Assembly: GCF_042434745.1 (NCBI RefSeq)
Contig: NZ_JBHLSS010000021.1
DNA from: Azotobacter paspali
GTDB taxonomy: Bacteria > Pseudomonadota > Gammaproteobacteria > Pseudomonadales > Pseudomonadaceae
Reading direction: 5' to 3' (one strand)
DNA: 54,875 bases
Positions 13,722 through 21,413 of the stretch are shown piece by piece. How positions within the stretch are numbered: position 1 is the stretch's first letter; each line of letters opens with the position of its first letter. A model generated the notes under the pieces. That model made no database searches and was not told the DNA's origin. It was given only the letters and a program-made list of their open reading frames with translations. Position numbers and translations under genes: made by a program.

Positions 13722-16547
13722 ATGATTTTCAAACCTTGGACAGAAATCGCCATTCCCCACGAGGACGTGCTCAAGGGGACCTTCCAGCAGGCCGAGTTCG
13801 CCGCCGACCTCTCGCGGGTACACGACGGCAGCGCCACGGCGGAGTACCTCGATCCGGTGCTGTTCTTCCAGCGCACCTTCATCACCGAGGGCATGCGTCT
13901 GCTGCTGGATTCGGTGCTCAAGCGCCTGGCCGCCAAGGGCGGCGATCCGGTCATCCAGCTGCAAACCGCTTTCGGCGGCGGCAAGACCCACACCATGCTG
14001 GCGGTCTACCACCTGGCGAGGGGGCTGGCGCCGGCCAGCGAGTTGCAGGGGGTATCGCCGATTCTGGATGCGGCCGGCATCACCGAGCTGCCCAAGGCGC
14101 GCATCGCCGTGCTGGATGGCGTGCATCAGCTCGATTTGGCCAGCAAGCCGAAAAGCCATGGTCCGGTGACAGTGCGCACCCTCTGGGGCGAGTTGGCCTG
14201 GCAACTGGCCGGCGAGGAGGGCTATGCGCTAGTGCAGCATGCCGACGAAAGCGGTACAGCACCGGGCAAGCCGGCGCTGGAGGCGCTGCTGCACAAGGCG
14301 GCTCCCTGCGTGATCCTGATCGACGAGCTGGTGCGTTACATGTCCCAGTTCGAGGAGGGCAAGTCGCTCTCCGGCGGTACCTTCGATTCCAACCTGTCCT
14401 TCATCCAAGCGTTGACCGAAGCCCTGAAGGGGGTGCCCAGCGCCATCCTGCTGGCCTCGCTGCCGCACTCGGAGAAGGAAGCGGTGAGCAAGACCGGCAT
14501 CCAGGCACTGCGCACGCTGGAGCATTACTTCGCGCGGGTACAGGCGCTGTGGAAGCCGGTAGGGACGGAGGAGGCCTTCGAGATCGTGCGGCGGCGCCTG
14601 TTCAGCTCGATCAGCGATAAGGCGGCGATGGAGGCGGTCTGTCGCGAGTTCGCCGACTTCTATGTCGAGAACGCCGGCAGCTTCCCTCAGGAGACCCAGG
14701 AAAGCCGCTACTACGAGCGGCTGATCCAGGCCTATCCGATCCATCCCGAAGTATTCGACCGCCTCTATGAGGACTGGTCGTCGCTGGACAACTTCCAGCG
14801 CACCCGCGGCGTGCTGAAGCTGATGGCCAAGGTCATTCATCGGCTTTGGCGCGACGGCAGCAAGGATGCCCTGCTGATGCCCGGCAGCCTGCCGCTGTAC
14901 GACCCGGAAACCCGCAACGAGGCTATTTACTACCTGCCGCAGGGCTGGGACCCGGTGCTGGAAAAGGACGTGGACGGCGAGCGCGCCGAAACCACGCGGC
15001 TGGAAAGTGCCGATACCCGTTTCGGCAGCGTGCATGCCTGCCGCCGGGTGGCGCGGACCATCTTCCTCGGCAGTGCGCCGAGCACTTCCGAGCAGATGGT
15101 GCGGGGCGTCGCTCAGGAGCGCATCCTGCTGGGCGCCGTGCAGCCCGGTCAGGCGGTCGGCACCTTCAAGGATGCCTTGCGCCGCCTGGGCGACAAGCTG
15201 CATTACCTGAACAACGGCAACGAACGTTACTGGTTCGATACCCGGCCGAACCTGCGCCGGGAGATGGAAGACCGTCGTCGCCGCTTCAATGACTGTGAGG
15301 ACGTGTTCCCGCTGATTCGCGAGCGTCTGCGCGAGTCCTTCGCGACCAACCTGTTCCTAGTGCATCCGTTCACGCCAAGCGTGGACATTCCGGATGATTG
15401 GTCGCTGCGTCTGGTGCTGCTCACCCCGGAGGCACCCTACAGCCGCACGGGCCAGAACCTGGCGCTCGACAAGGCGGCCGAGACCCTGCGCTACCGAGGC
15501 GAGCAGCCGCGGCAGAAGCAGAACCGCCTGATCTTCCTGGCCGCGGACTTCGATGCCCTGTCGCGGCTCAAGGACCAGGTGCGCTCCTGTCTAGCCTGGC
15601 AGTCCATCGTCAGTGACATCAAGGAAATGCATCTGAACCTGGACCAGTTCCAGAGTCGCGAGGCGACTCGTGGTCTGGAAGCTGCCCGGGATGCGCTCAA
15701 GCGGATGATCCGCGAGACCTACAAGTGGCTGCTAGTACCCATGCAGGAGCCCAAGGCGGGCGGCGGGCTGTCCGAGCTGATCTGGGAAACCTTCCAGGTC
15801 AGCGCCAGCTCGCTGAACTGGTCGCAGGAAATCGAGAAAGTGTTAGCCGAGGAAGCGCTGCTGATCAACAACTGGTCGCCGATCCACCTGCATCGCTACC
15901 TGAAGGACTGGTTCTGGAAGAACGGGGTAGAGGAGGTGAAGGCCCTGGATTTCTGGCAGAAGTCCTGCCAGTACCTCTACCTGCCGCGCCTGCGCGACGA
16001 CATGGTGTATCGCAACACCCTGGCTGCCGGCGCCGCCAGCGAGGACTTCTTCGGTTTTGCCTACGGCAAGGAGGAGGGCAAGTACAAGGGGTTCACCTTG
16101 GGGGCATCGACCTCGCCCATCCTGGATGACTCCCTGCTGCTGATCGAACCGTCGGTGGCGCGTGCCTACGTCGATGCCGAGCGTGCGGCCAAGGCGGCAG
16201 CGCAGGCCCAGTCGGCCCCCTTGGCCGTGGGCGAGGACAGACCTGCCGCGCAGGCCCCCGCGGGCTCGACTTCCGTGTCGCAGCCGACTTCCACTCCGGT
16301 AGCGGCAAAAGCGGAGAAGCGCCGCTTCTATGCAACGGTGAATATCGAGCCGGTAGGCGCCAAGCTGGCCTTCGCCAATATCGTCGAGGAGGTCCTGCAG
16401 CAGTTCACCGCCAAGCCGGGGGTGAAGGTCAGCATCAGCGTGGAAATCGAGGCAGAAAGCTCCGAGGCCTTCGACGATGCGTTGCAGCGTGCGGTAAAGG
16501 AGAACTGCAACGTGTTGAAGTTCTCCTCGGCGGAGTTCGAGAGCTGA
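13722..16547 (+). CDS. DUF499 anti-phage-associated AAA ATPase
   Basis: 941 residues. The N-terminus reads FKPWTEIAIPHEDVLKGTFQQ, then a P-loop in QTAFGGGKTHTMLAVYHLARG near residue 85 and a Walker B-like CVILIDELVRYM near 200. Together they are characteristic of DUF499 proteins (large STAND/AAA-like ATPases). A low-complexity Ala/Pro/Ser/Gln linker at about 820-865 separates the ATPase from a C-terminal ~75-residue domain (FYATVNIEPVGAKLAFANIV...). DUF499 genes co-occur with DUF1156 methyltransferases in defence islands. Molecular role unknown; a DNA-translocating or sensing ATPase is plausible. Last gene of the operon, followed by a convergent gene. Confidence 0.8.
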   Translation: MIFKPWTEIAIPHEDVLKGTFQQAEFAADLSRVHDGSATAEYLDPVLFFQRTFITEGMRLLLDSVLKRLAAKGGDPVIQLQTAFGGGKTHTMLAVYHLARGLAPASELQGVSPILDAAGITELPKARIAVLDGVHQLDLASKPKSHGPVTVRTLWGELAWQLAGEEGYALVQHADESGTAPGKPALEALLHKAAPCVILIDELVRYMSQFEEGKSLSGGTFDSNLSFIQALTEALKGVPSAILLASLPHSEKEAVSKTGIQALRTLEHYFARVQALWKPVGTEEAFEIVRRRLFSSISDKAAMEAVCREFADFYVENAGSFPQETQESRYYERLIQAYPIHPEVFDRLYEDWSSLDNFQRTRGVLKLMAKVIHRLWRDGSKDALLMPGSLPLYDPETRNEAIYYLPQGWDPVLEKDVDGERAETTRLESADTRFGSVHACRRVARTIFLGSAPSTSEQMVRGVAQERILLGAVQPGQAVGTFKDALRRLGDKLHYLNNGNERYWFDTRPNLRREMEDRRRRFNDCEDVFPLIRERLRESFATNLFLVHPFTPSVDIPDDWSLRLVLLTPEAPYSRTGQNLALDKAAETLRYRGEQPRQKQNRLIFLAADFDALSRLKDQVRSCLAWQSIVSDIKEMHLNLDQFQSREATRGLEAARDALKRMIRETYKWLLVPMQEPKAGGGLSELIWETFQVSASSLNWSQEIEKVLAEEALLINNWSPIHLHRYLKDWFWKNGVEEVKALDFWQKSCQYLYLPRLRDDMVYRNTLAAGAASEDFFGFAYGKEEGKYKGFTLGASTSPILDDSLLLIEPSVARAYVDAERAAKAAAQAQSAPLAVGEDRPAAQAPAGSTSVSQPTSTPVAAKAEKRRFYATVNIEPVGAKLAFANIVEEVLQQFTAKPGVKVSISVEIEAESSEAFDDALQRAVKENCNVLKFSSAEFES

Positions 16548-16570
16548 TCGAGCCGTTCTGGCGTCGCGCC

Positions 16571-16590
16571 GGGCCGGGATGATCCGGCCC
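16571..16590. terminator. G+C-rich hairpin between convergent genes
   Basis: GGGCCGG (16571-16577) pairs with CCGGCCC (16584-16590) around GATGAT, between the DUF499 stop and the convergent small gene. There is no clear T run, so termination here is only suggested by position. Confidence 0.35.
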
Positions 16591-16595
16591 TGGCC

Positions 16596-16898
16596 TCATA
16601 GCCAGTGTGCGGGAACTTCCAGCCCATGGTTCTTGGTGACGATCTGCAGAGTGGCAATGATCTCTGCATGCCGAGCCTGGTCAGCAGGCTGCCAGGTAGC
16701 GCGGCGATCCAACAGGAGCTTCAGCTCGCCTAGGTTGTACATGCCCAGACGATGGAAGTTGCCCCAGCTGGGGATGCCGAACAGGTTGTAGATGACCACA
16801 GTGGCGTCGCGCTCGCTGGCAAGCCGTTTGTCACCGGTCAGCTTCTCGGTGGCTTCTTTGGCTTCATCATGGTCATCGTAGGTATTGAGAAGTTTCAT
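16596..16898 (-). CDS. Hypothetical protein of the element
   Basis: 100 residues from the ATG at 16898 (MKLLNTYDDHDEAKEATEKL). An in-frame ATG at 16949 exists but the extension looks non-coding. The protein is rich in charged residues with a central YNLFGIPSWGNFHRLGMYNLGELKLLLDR and no membrane segment. I do not recognise a family. It is the distal gene of the leftward satellite module and is convergent with the defence operon. Confidence 0.5.
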   Translation of the reverse strand: MKLLNTYDDHDEAKEATEKLTGDKRLASERDATVVIYNLFGIPSWGNFHRLGMYNLGELKLLLDRRATWQPADQARHAEIIATLQIVTKNHGLEVPAHWL

Positions 16899-17048
16899 GG
16901 GTGTTTTCGATAGGGGAGCAGAGAGGGAGCCACGCGAATAACAGCCCACCAGACTTTGGTTGCCGGCCTGGCGGGCAATGGCATAAGCAGGTTGAGCATT
17001 AGTTGCAGCGAGCGGAATGTTAGCTTCGCCGTCTCGCGTGCGTGGAGG

Positions 17049-17327
17049 TTATTCATCGACCTCGGATGCGGGTTTTAGAGTCTTGCCCGATATCTGCATC
17101 ATCAAGGTCGTGAGCGGGTTTTCCGGTTGTCCTCCGTGATTGATATCTTGCGGCAATAGCTTGACCCAAAGTTTATAGAACTCGCCCGGATTTTCCTTTC
17201 CCCAACTGGCAAGCGCCCCCGATCCACCCATGTCCTCGAAAGCCTGCTGCAAGGCCTCTTTGACAGCGGTGGTGTTCTTGTTTGGCGTGCCTTTCGCTCG
17301 GCCGCCGGTCTTTCTCCCAATAGCCAT
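17049..17327 (-). CDS. Small basic N-terminal KTGGR protein of phage/island type
   Basis: 92 residues, with an AGAGGGAA Shine-Dalgarno ahead of the ATG. The basic N-terminus IGRKTGGRAKGTPNKNT is a motif I associate with small phage and island proteins, sometimes near terminase small subunits; DNA binding is plausible. The rest (EALQQAFEDMGGSGALASW, then YKLWVKLLPQDI) appears helical. The specific role is unknown. It lies 15 bases downstream of the TubC-domain gene and is probably in the same transcript. Confidence 0.55.
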   Translation of the reverse strand: MAIGRKTGGRAKGTPNKNTTAVKEALQQAFEDMGGSGALASWGKENPGEFYKLWVKLLPQDINHGGQPENPLTTLMMQISGKTLKPASEVDE

Positions 17328-17342
17328 CTATTTCCCTCTACT

Positions 17343-18017
17343 TTAGATAGCGCCGAATAGGGCTGCGAATGAGTTTACATGCTGCGCATACTGGCGCTGT
17401 AGGGGCCGGGGTGATGATAGGTCCGCCATTGAGCTGCTCGATGCGACGGCTTGCCGTTCTAGTCGATTGATCCATGCAGGGCTGTTTCGAATCGTCTCCG
17501 CTACTTGATGAGGATTTGCGCCGGCCAGTTCGCTGAGGTCGTGTTGCTCCAGGTGCCCGTTGTCCAGTAGCACAGCAGGCTGCACTCCGAGCAGACGGGC
17601 AACTTGGAAAAGCCAGCTGAGTGACGGCGGAGGTAACGGAGCCGTCACTCCAAGGGTGCCGGCCAGGCCCTTGATGATCTCCTCATCGAGCTTAAAGCCC
17701 GGCACGGGCACAACAGCCAGCACTGCATCGCCATATCGCAGCTGAACCGTCTGTTTCACGCTGGAGGTGCCGGCCTCGCTGCAATGCTGGATCACGTTTC
17801 CATCGTTGAAGACCAGGAGATGAAGCCAGCAACAGGGGGCGGACTGGACCCGTTGCGAGTCGTCAGCGGACTTCAACTCCGCTAACAACTCGGAGCGGCG
17901 GTCGCGCAGATATTGGCGAAGCTCCTCCGTAATGCGATCTGCAGGCATGACGCGCAGGCGATCACCATCTAGCTCGACGGTCAGACCGGCCTGGTGTAGG
18001 TAGTCCAGGGCGGCCAT
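17343..18017 (-). CDS. Protein with TubC N-terminal docking-like domain
   Basis: 224 residues. Residues 3-48 (LDYLHQAGLTVELDGDRLRV, ITEELRQYLRDRRSELLAEL) follow the TubC_N docking-domain pattern: two short strands with a G-x-L-x-V hairpin and a closing helix. The domain is best known from polyketide assembly lines, but I know it also from small proteins next to primases on pseudomonad islands. The remainder (DGNVIQHCSEAGTSSVKQ, LSWLFQVARLLGVQPAVL) is unrecognised. Its ATG lies two bases after the primase-helicase stop, so it is likely translationally linked and may contact the replication protein. Confidence 0.55.
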   Translation of the reverse strand: MAALDYLHQAGLTVELDGDRLRVMPADRITEELRQYLRDRRSELLAELKSADDSQRVQSAPCCWLHLLVFNDGNVIQHCSEAGTSSVKQTVQLRYGDAVLAVVPVPGFKLDEEIIKGLAGTLGVTAPLPPPSLSWLFQVARLLGVQPAVLLDNGHLEQHDLSELAGANPHQVAETIRNSPAWINRLERQAVASSSSMADLSSPRPLQRQYAQHVNSFAALFGAI

Positions 18018-18019
18018 GG

Positions 18020-19684
18020 TTAGAAGTACTCCGCGTTGTCGTTGATAGTGGTGAGCGAATTGCCGAGGGGTGTTTCATCTTGAAGACCATCAGTGATGGT
18101 GCTGGCGGTCTTCGAAAACTTTTGGTTGTCTGCGGCATCCTCCATTCGTGCCTCGTTTTTCCATTCGTGCCCTTTTTCTTCATTCGTGCCCATGCTTGAG
18201 GATGGGCATGAATGGAGGTTCGAGGGCATGAATGAGGTAAGCGACCAATAAGACTTGATGTTCTTACCAAAGCCTTCCCGGTCGATCGTGACTGACAGCT
18301 TTTCGCGGGCGGTTCTGATCTGCTTTTGCGTATACCCGTTCTCGACCATCAGACGCTTGGCCTCCTTCCCGGTGAGCGGTCCTTCGCTCAGGATGCGCCG
18401 CAACGCTTCGGCGGGATCGTCGTCTTCCGGCTCGTCATCAATCTGGCGCTCGACATCGGCCAGGATCTCCTTGGCACTGCCATCGATGAAGTCTCCCCAC
18501 CGTACGCGGGTGGTTTCGATGTCGTCGTCGACCGTGCATTCCTCGATGCTGTAGGAGCACCCGCCGTTGTCGTTGGAAATATTCGACTTGGCGCGGGCGA
18601 GGACGCGAACTTCCGAGTCTTCCTGCTTGGCGGCCACCAGCACGGTTCTGGCCAGCGCGCCAAAAGCCTGGCTGCCGATCACGCGATCCGCCGGAGAGGA
18701 GCCACCGCTTCCCTTGGAGAAGTGGCTGATGCCCAAGACGGCGCAATCGTGCTCCTCGGCGAAGTCCACTACCACTTGGAGCGAGCGGCGGACATCGTTC
18801 GCCTTGTGCATGTCGCCTTTAACCAGGTTGACCACAGGATCAAGGATCAGCAGCGACGCTCCGCCAAGGGCCTCCACGGCTTTGCGCAGTAAATTGAAGT
18901 CGGTTGCCGGGTCGAAGGGCTCATGCTCGCCTTTATGGTTTATCCGGCCATTGATGATGTGAACACGAGAAAGGTCTGCTCCCGCAGCCATCAAGCGCGG
19001 CACCAGCGTATCAGCAGGATCGTCTTCGCTGGTCCAGATAAGTACGTTGCCGCGCTCGGTGCAGAGGCTTCCATCAGGGTAGTGGCCACCGCTGGTAAGG
19101 ATTGCTGCAAGCCCGATGGCCAGGGTGGTCTTTCCGGCGCCTCCCGCGCCGGCCAACACAGTGAGTTTTCCCTTGGCGATCCAGGCCGGCCACAGCCAGC
19201 GGATACCCCTTGGCTTGATGGCCGAGGCCTGCGTCAGCATAGCGCGGCACTTCGACTTTTCCGGCTTATCCAGGGCGGCGAGCTGCTGATCGAGCTGCTC
19301 TATTCGCTCATGCGCCAGCGCCATCCGGGCGATATCGTCGTCGGACAGCTCTTGGCCGTTGCCTACCGCGCCGTTCCCGGACTCGATCACCAAGCGCTCG
19401 AAGTAGCGCTCCTTCTCTAGCTTCTCGCGCAGATACTGCTGGCGCTGCTCTTGGCTCAAACCGCTGGGGAAAAGGTCTTTCAGCTCCAGACCGACCGCCG
19501 CCAGCACGTTGCGGGGTTCGCAGCCGGCATAGCAATGGACCAGGACGCGGCCATCATTGCCGCGTACCAAGCTCAGGGAGGGCGACTTGTCATCATGGGT
19601 CGGGCAGCAGGCCATATAGCGCTCGCCATGCTTCTTTACGCCTTCCAGACGCGGTAGCAGCAGATGTTCGAGTAGATCACTCAT
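18020..19684 (-). CDS. Primase zinc-finger / RepA-like AAA helicase of the element
   Basis: 554 residues from the ATG at 19684, two bases after the preceding stop; the longer frame to 19747 overlaps that gene and is unlikely. The N-terminus has a CHC2-type primase zinc finger (YMACCPTHDDKSPSLSL and VLVHCYAGC). The second half is a RepA/DnaB-like hexameric helicase with Walker A VLAGAGGAGKTTLAIGLAA near residue 187, ERGNVLIWTSEDD, and Walker B SLLILDPVVNLV. The combination is usual for satellites and islands that replicate after excision. The C-terminal ~110 residues are helical with a winged-helix-like stretch. Confidence 0.75.
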   Translation of the reverse strand: MSDLLEHLLLPRLEGVKKHGERYMACCPTHDDKSPSLSLVRGNDGRVLVHCYAGCEPRNVLAAVGLELKDLFPSGLSQEQRQQYLREKLEKERYFERLVIESGNGAVGNGQELSDDDIARMALAHERIEQLDQQLAALDKPEKSKCRAMLTQASAIKPRGIRWLWPAWIAKGKLTVLAGAGGAGKTTLAIGLAAILTSGGHYPDGSLCTERGNVLIWTSEDDPADTLVPRLMAAGADLSRVHIINGRINHKGEHEPFDPATDFNLLRKAVEALGGASLLILDPVVNLVKGDMHKANDVRRSLQVVVDFAEEHDCAVLGISHFSKGSGGSSPADRVIGSQAFGALARTVLVAAKQEDSEVRVLARAKSNISNDNGGCSYSIEECTVDDDIETTRVRWGDFIDGSAKEILADVERQIDDEPEDDDPAEALRRILSEGPLTGKEAKRLMVENGYTQKQIRTAREKLSVTIDREGFGKNIKSYWSLTSFMPSNLHSCPSSSMGTNEEKGHEWKNEARMEDAADNQKFSKTASTITDGLQDETPLGNSLTTINDNAEYF

Positions 19685-19943
19685 CAGTGTGTGCCTCCTC
19701 AAGCAGTTCTGCCTCTTGCTGATCGATAGGGCTGCTATGCCACACATTGCCGACTTTCAAAGATCCAAAGCAGCCTGAGGCGGAGCTGCCGTCCAAGCGC
19801 AAGATGTACCAGCCTTTCAGGGTGCCGGGCTCGTCGCCGTAGGCGTTGAAGTGGTGAGGCTGGCCATCCGGCACAGGCATGGGAAGCTGTTGGCCGAAAG
19901 CGTCTTGCAGAACCTTGTGGAACTGGATTGCATGATTAGCCAT
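19677..19943 (-). CDS. Small protein resembling the N-terminal module of phage/satellite primases
   Basis: 88 residues: QFHKVLQDAF, then DGQPHHFNAYGDEPGTLKGW and RLDGSSASGCFGSLKVG. In many satellite and phage primases the same pattern (GDRPG-x-x-NGWY-LHLDG-x-xG-FG) forms the N-terminal segment of one polypeptide. Here it is a separate gene directly before the primase-helicase, which suggests a split arrangement in which the product acts with it. The ATG at 19943 lies inside the end of the upstream 53-residue gene, a coupled overlap. Confidence 0.55.
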   Translation of the reverse strand: MANHAIQFHKVLQDAFGQQLPMPVPDGQPHHFNAYGDEPGTLKGWYILRLDGSSASGCFGSLKVGNVWHSSPIDQQEAELLEEAHTDE

Positions 19944-20097
19944 GACATACCTCCAGCATCAGCCAGTACATGGCGATCTGAGCCAGCGTAATCAGCAGGT
20001 TGAAGGCAGAGTCATGGGAGAACAGAAGGCCGATCAGGCTGGTAAATTGGCTGCGGGAGCGGCTGCTCTGTTGGCATTGGGGGCGGGTGCTTTTCAT
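19936..20097 (-). CDS. 53-residue hypothetical protein with one hydrophobic segment
   Basis: The ATG at 20097 directly follows the TAA (20098-20100) of the AlpA-like gene, and the gene overlaps the next start by 8 bases. The basic, Gln/Ser-rich N-terminus (MKSTRPQCQQSSRSRSQF) is followed by a hydrophobic helix (FNLLITLAQIAMYWLMLEV), possibly membrane-associated. It was too short for a 60-codon cutoff. The coupled overlaps on both sides and a GGAGG near its 3' end that serves the next ATG support it as real. Function unknown. Confidence 0.5.
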   Translation of the reverse strand: MKSTRPQCQQSSRSRSQFTSLIGLLFSHDSAFNLLITLAQIAMYWLMLEVCHG

Positions 20098-20370
20098 TTA
20101 GGCGATCTCCCCGGTATGACCAACAGTGCGGCGGGCCATGAACTCGGCAAGATCGCTCACGCGGTAGCGCACCATGCGACCGACCTTGACGAAGGGCAGG
20201 CGGTAGCGGCCGGTCGAGCGCCAGACTGCGAGGGTGTTCTGCTTCACGCCCAGGACTTTGGCAGCTTGCTTGTCCTCTACCAAGGCAGGAAGGTTGTCGA
20301 GGGCATAGCTTAATTGCTTAGCAATCTCCTCCTTGATGCGTTCGATAGTTTCTTTAGGTGGAGTGTGCAT
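20098..20370 (-). CDS. AlpA/excisionase-type helix-turn-helix protein
   Basis: 90 residues. The C-terminal half is an HTH_17/MerR-like excisionase fold: VEDKQAAKVLGVKQNTLAVW, RSTGRYRLPFVKVGRMVRYR, then VSDLAEFMARR. In P4-type satellites and genomic islands such proteins control integrase expression or act as recombination directionality factor. An inverted repeat (20376-20412) lies just upstream of the start, a natural site for autoregulation. First gene of the leftward replication operon. Confidence 0.75.
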   Translation of the reverse strand: MHTPPKETIERIKEEIAKQLSYALDNLPALVEDKQAAKVLGVKQNTLAVWRSTGRYRLPFVKVGRMVRYRVSDLAEFMARRTVGHTGEIA

Positions 20371-20375
20371 GATAA

Positions 20376-20412
20376 ATCCTCACTATCATCGTCAATAAAT
20401 GATGATGAGGAT
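20376..20412. promoter_or_regulatory. Inverted repeat upstream of the AlpA-like gene
   Basis: ATCCTCA (20376-20382) is inverted as TGAGGAT (20406-20412), and the inner ATCATC (20385-20390) as GATGAT (20401-20406), around an A+T-rich centre. It sits 6 bases before the start codon of the HTH gene. An operator or a 5' hairpin are both possible. Confidence 0.4.
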
Positions 20413-20460
20413 GCAGGAATCTACCGGGCCAGAATCTACTAGACCAAGTAGGCCAAATTT

Positions 20461-21318
20461 TTAGGTCTGGTTCTTTTTGATGTGTTTTAAAAACTCGCTC
20501 CAAGCATTTACAAAGCTTTTCGTCTTTAGGCTGCCAGCCTGTAATGCTCCGCTGAAGATATAGCCAGGTCGGGTCAATCCTTTTGCTTCGAGCCATAGCC
20601 AGCAGGTGTCACGCGCCCCAGAATTTCCGGTTTGATTAACGCGCAGATTTGTTGCTGTAAATTCGCTTTGTTCCTCAAACCACTGATAAATATGTTCGAT
20701 ACGTTGGTCGAGTGCGGATTTCTTTTTGGGTTCCGCTGGCCTTTGGGTGATGCTCTCTTGTTGAGTTGGCTCAAAGACTTGAGCTCCTGCGGTCTCTTGG
20801 GGAGCGCATTTCTGCGGAGGTTGCTCTACGGCTTGAGCCTCTTTCGGCATGGAGTCAGCGTTATCAGGGTTGATTTCTCTGGCTTTCGGAGTGGCTTGTT
20901 CCTGCTGGCGCAGCACAGAGGCTTGAGTGCTTTTTCGCTTCAGGCTCTTGAGAGCAATGATTTCCTCAAATTTTTTGCAATTAAGTGGAACATCTCGTCC
21001 TTCTTCATTTGCAAAATCGAGAAATCTTTCTAGCTGAGCAATTGAAAAAGGAAATGGTAGGGCCGGCTCATCAAGCTTTCCGGTTGGGTGAGAACAAAGA
21101 GTCGCTGCTTCCTCTGGCGTGAGGTCAACTTCATCCTCGTGATCAATATTGACGTAAAGCCCGTCGCTTCCGATCCGAAGCCAGCAGCCGAAGTTCTTCA
21201 TATCGATGCTGCCGCTATCAGTTGGCAGCGCCATTCTTATAAAGTCATCTCGACGTAGCATAATGCTCTTGTCGACACCTTCAAAGTTGAGGGTTGTTTC
21301 TTCATCAATATTTTTCAT
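20461..21318 (-). CDS. Hypothetical island protein, lower G+C
   Basis: 285 residues, no recognised family. The N-terminal half has RRDDFIRMALPTDSGSIDM, NFGCWLRIGSDGLYVNIDHE, then VDLTPEEAATLCSHPTGK. The middle (about 130-200) is Glu/Gln/Pro-rich and probably disordered. The C-terminus (ALDQRIEHIYQWFEEQSEFT ... LKHIKKNQT) looks globular. Base composition is clearly more A+T-rich than the flanking chromosome and the primase genes, which suggests separate acquisition. It lies between the integrase and the AlpA-like gene, the accessory-gene position in many satellites. Confidence 0.5.
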   Translation of the reverse strand: MKNIDEETTLNFEGVDKSIMLRRDDFIRMALPTDSGSIDMKNFGCWLRIGSDGLYVNIDHEDEVDLTPEEAATLCSHPTGKLDEPALPFPFSIAQLERFLDFANEEGRDVPLNCKKFEEIIALKSLKRKSTQASVLRQQEQATPKAREINPDNADSMPKEAQAVEQPPQKCAPQETAGAQVFEPTQQESITQRPAEPKKKSALDQRIEHIYQWFEEQSEFTATNLRVNQTGNSGARDTCWLWLEAKGLTRPGYIFSGALQAGSLKTKSFVNAWSEFLKHIKKNQT

Positions 21319-21413
21319 GGAGCCCTCGCAGGCTACCTACAGAAGAAGGCGACCAGCCAGACGGGTAGGTAGTCCGCTTTTCGCCCCGTAGGGCTAGGCT
21401 GGCAGTAACTCGG

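Noticed and set aside
3412..16547. Canonical DISARM or BREX system
   Set aside because: No DrmA, DrmB (DUF1998) or DrmC (PLD) for DISARM and no PglZ, BrxC or Lon-like protein for BREX were seen; only the DrmD-like helicase and a methyltransferase are shared in kind.
18326..18892. 188-codon plus-strand frame inside the primase-helicase region
   Set aside because: Shadow of the minus-strand primase-helicase; it lacks a ribosome site and a recognisable domain.
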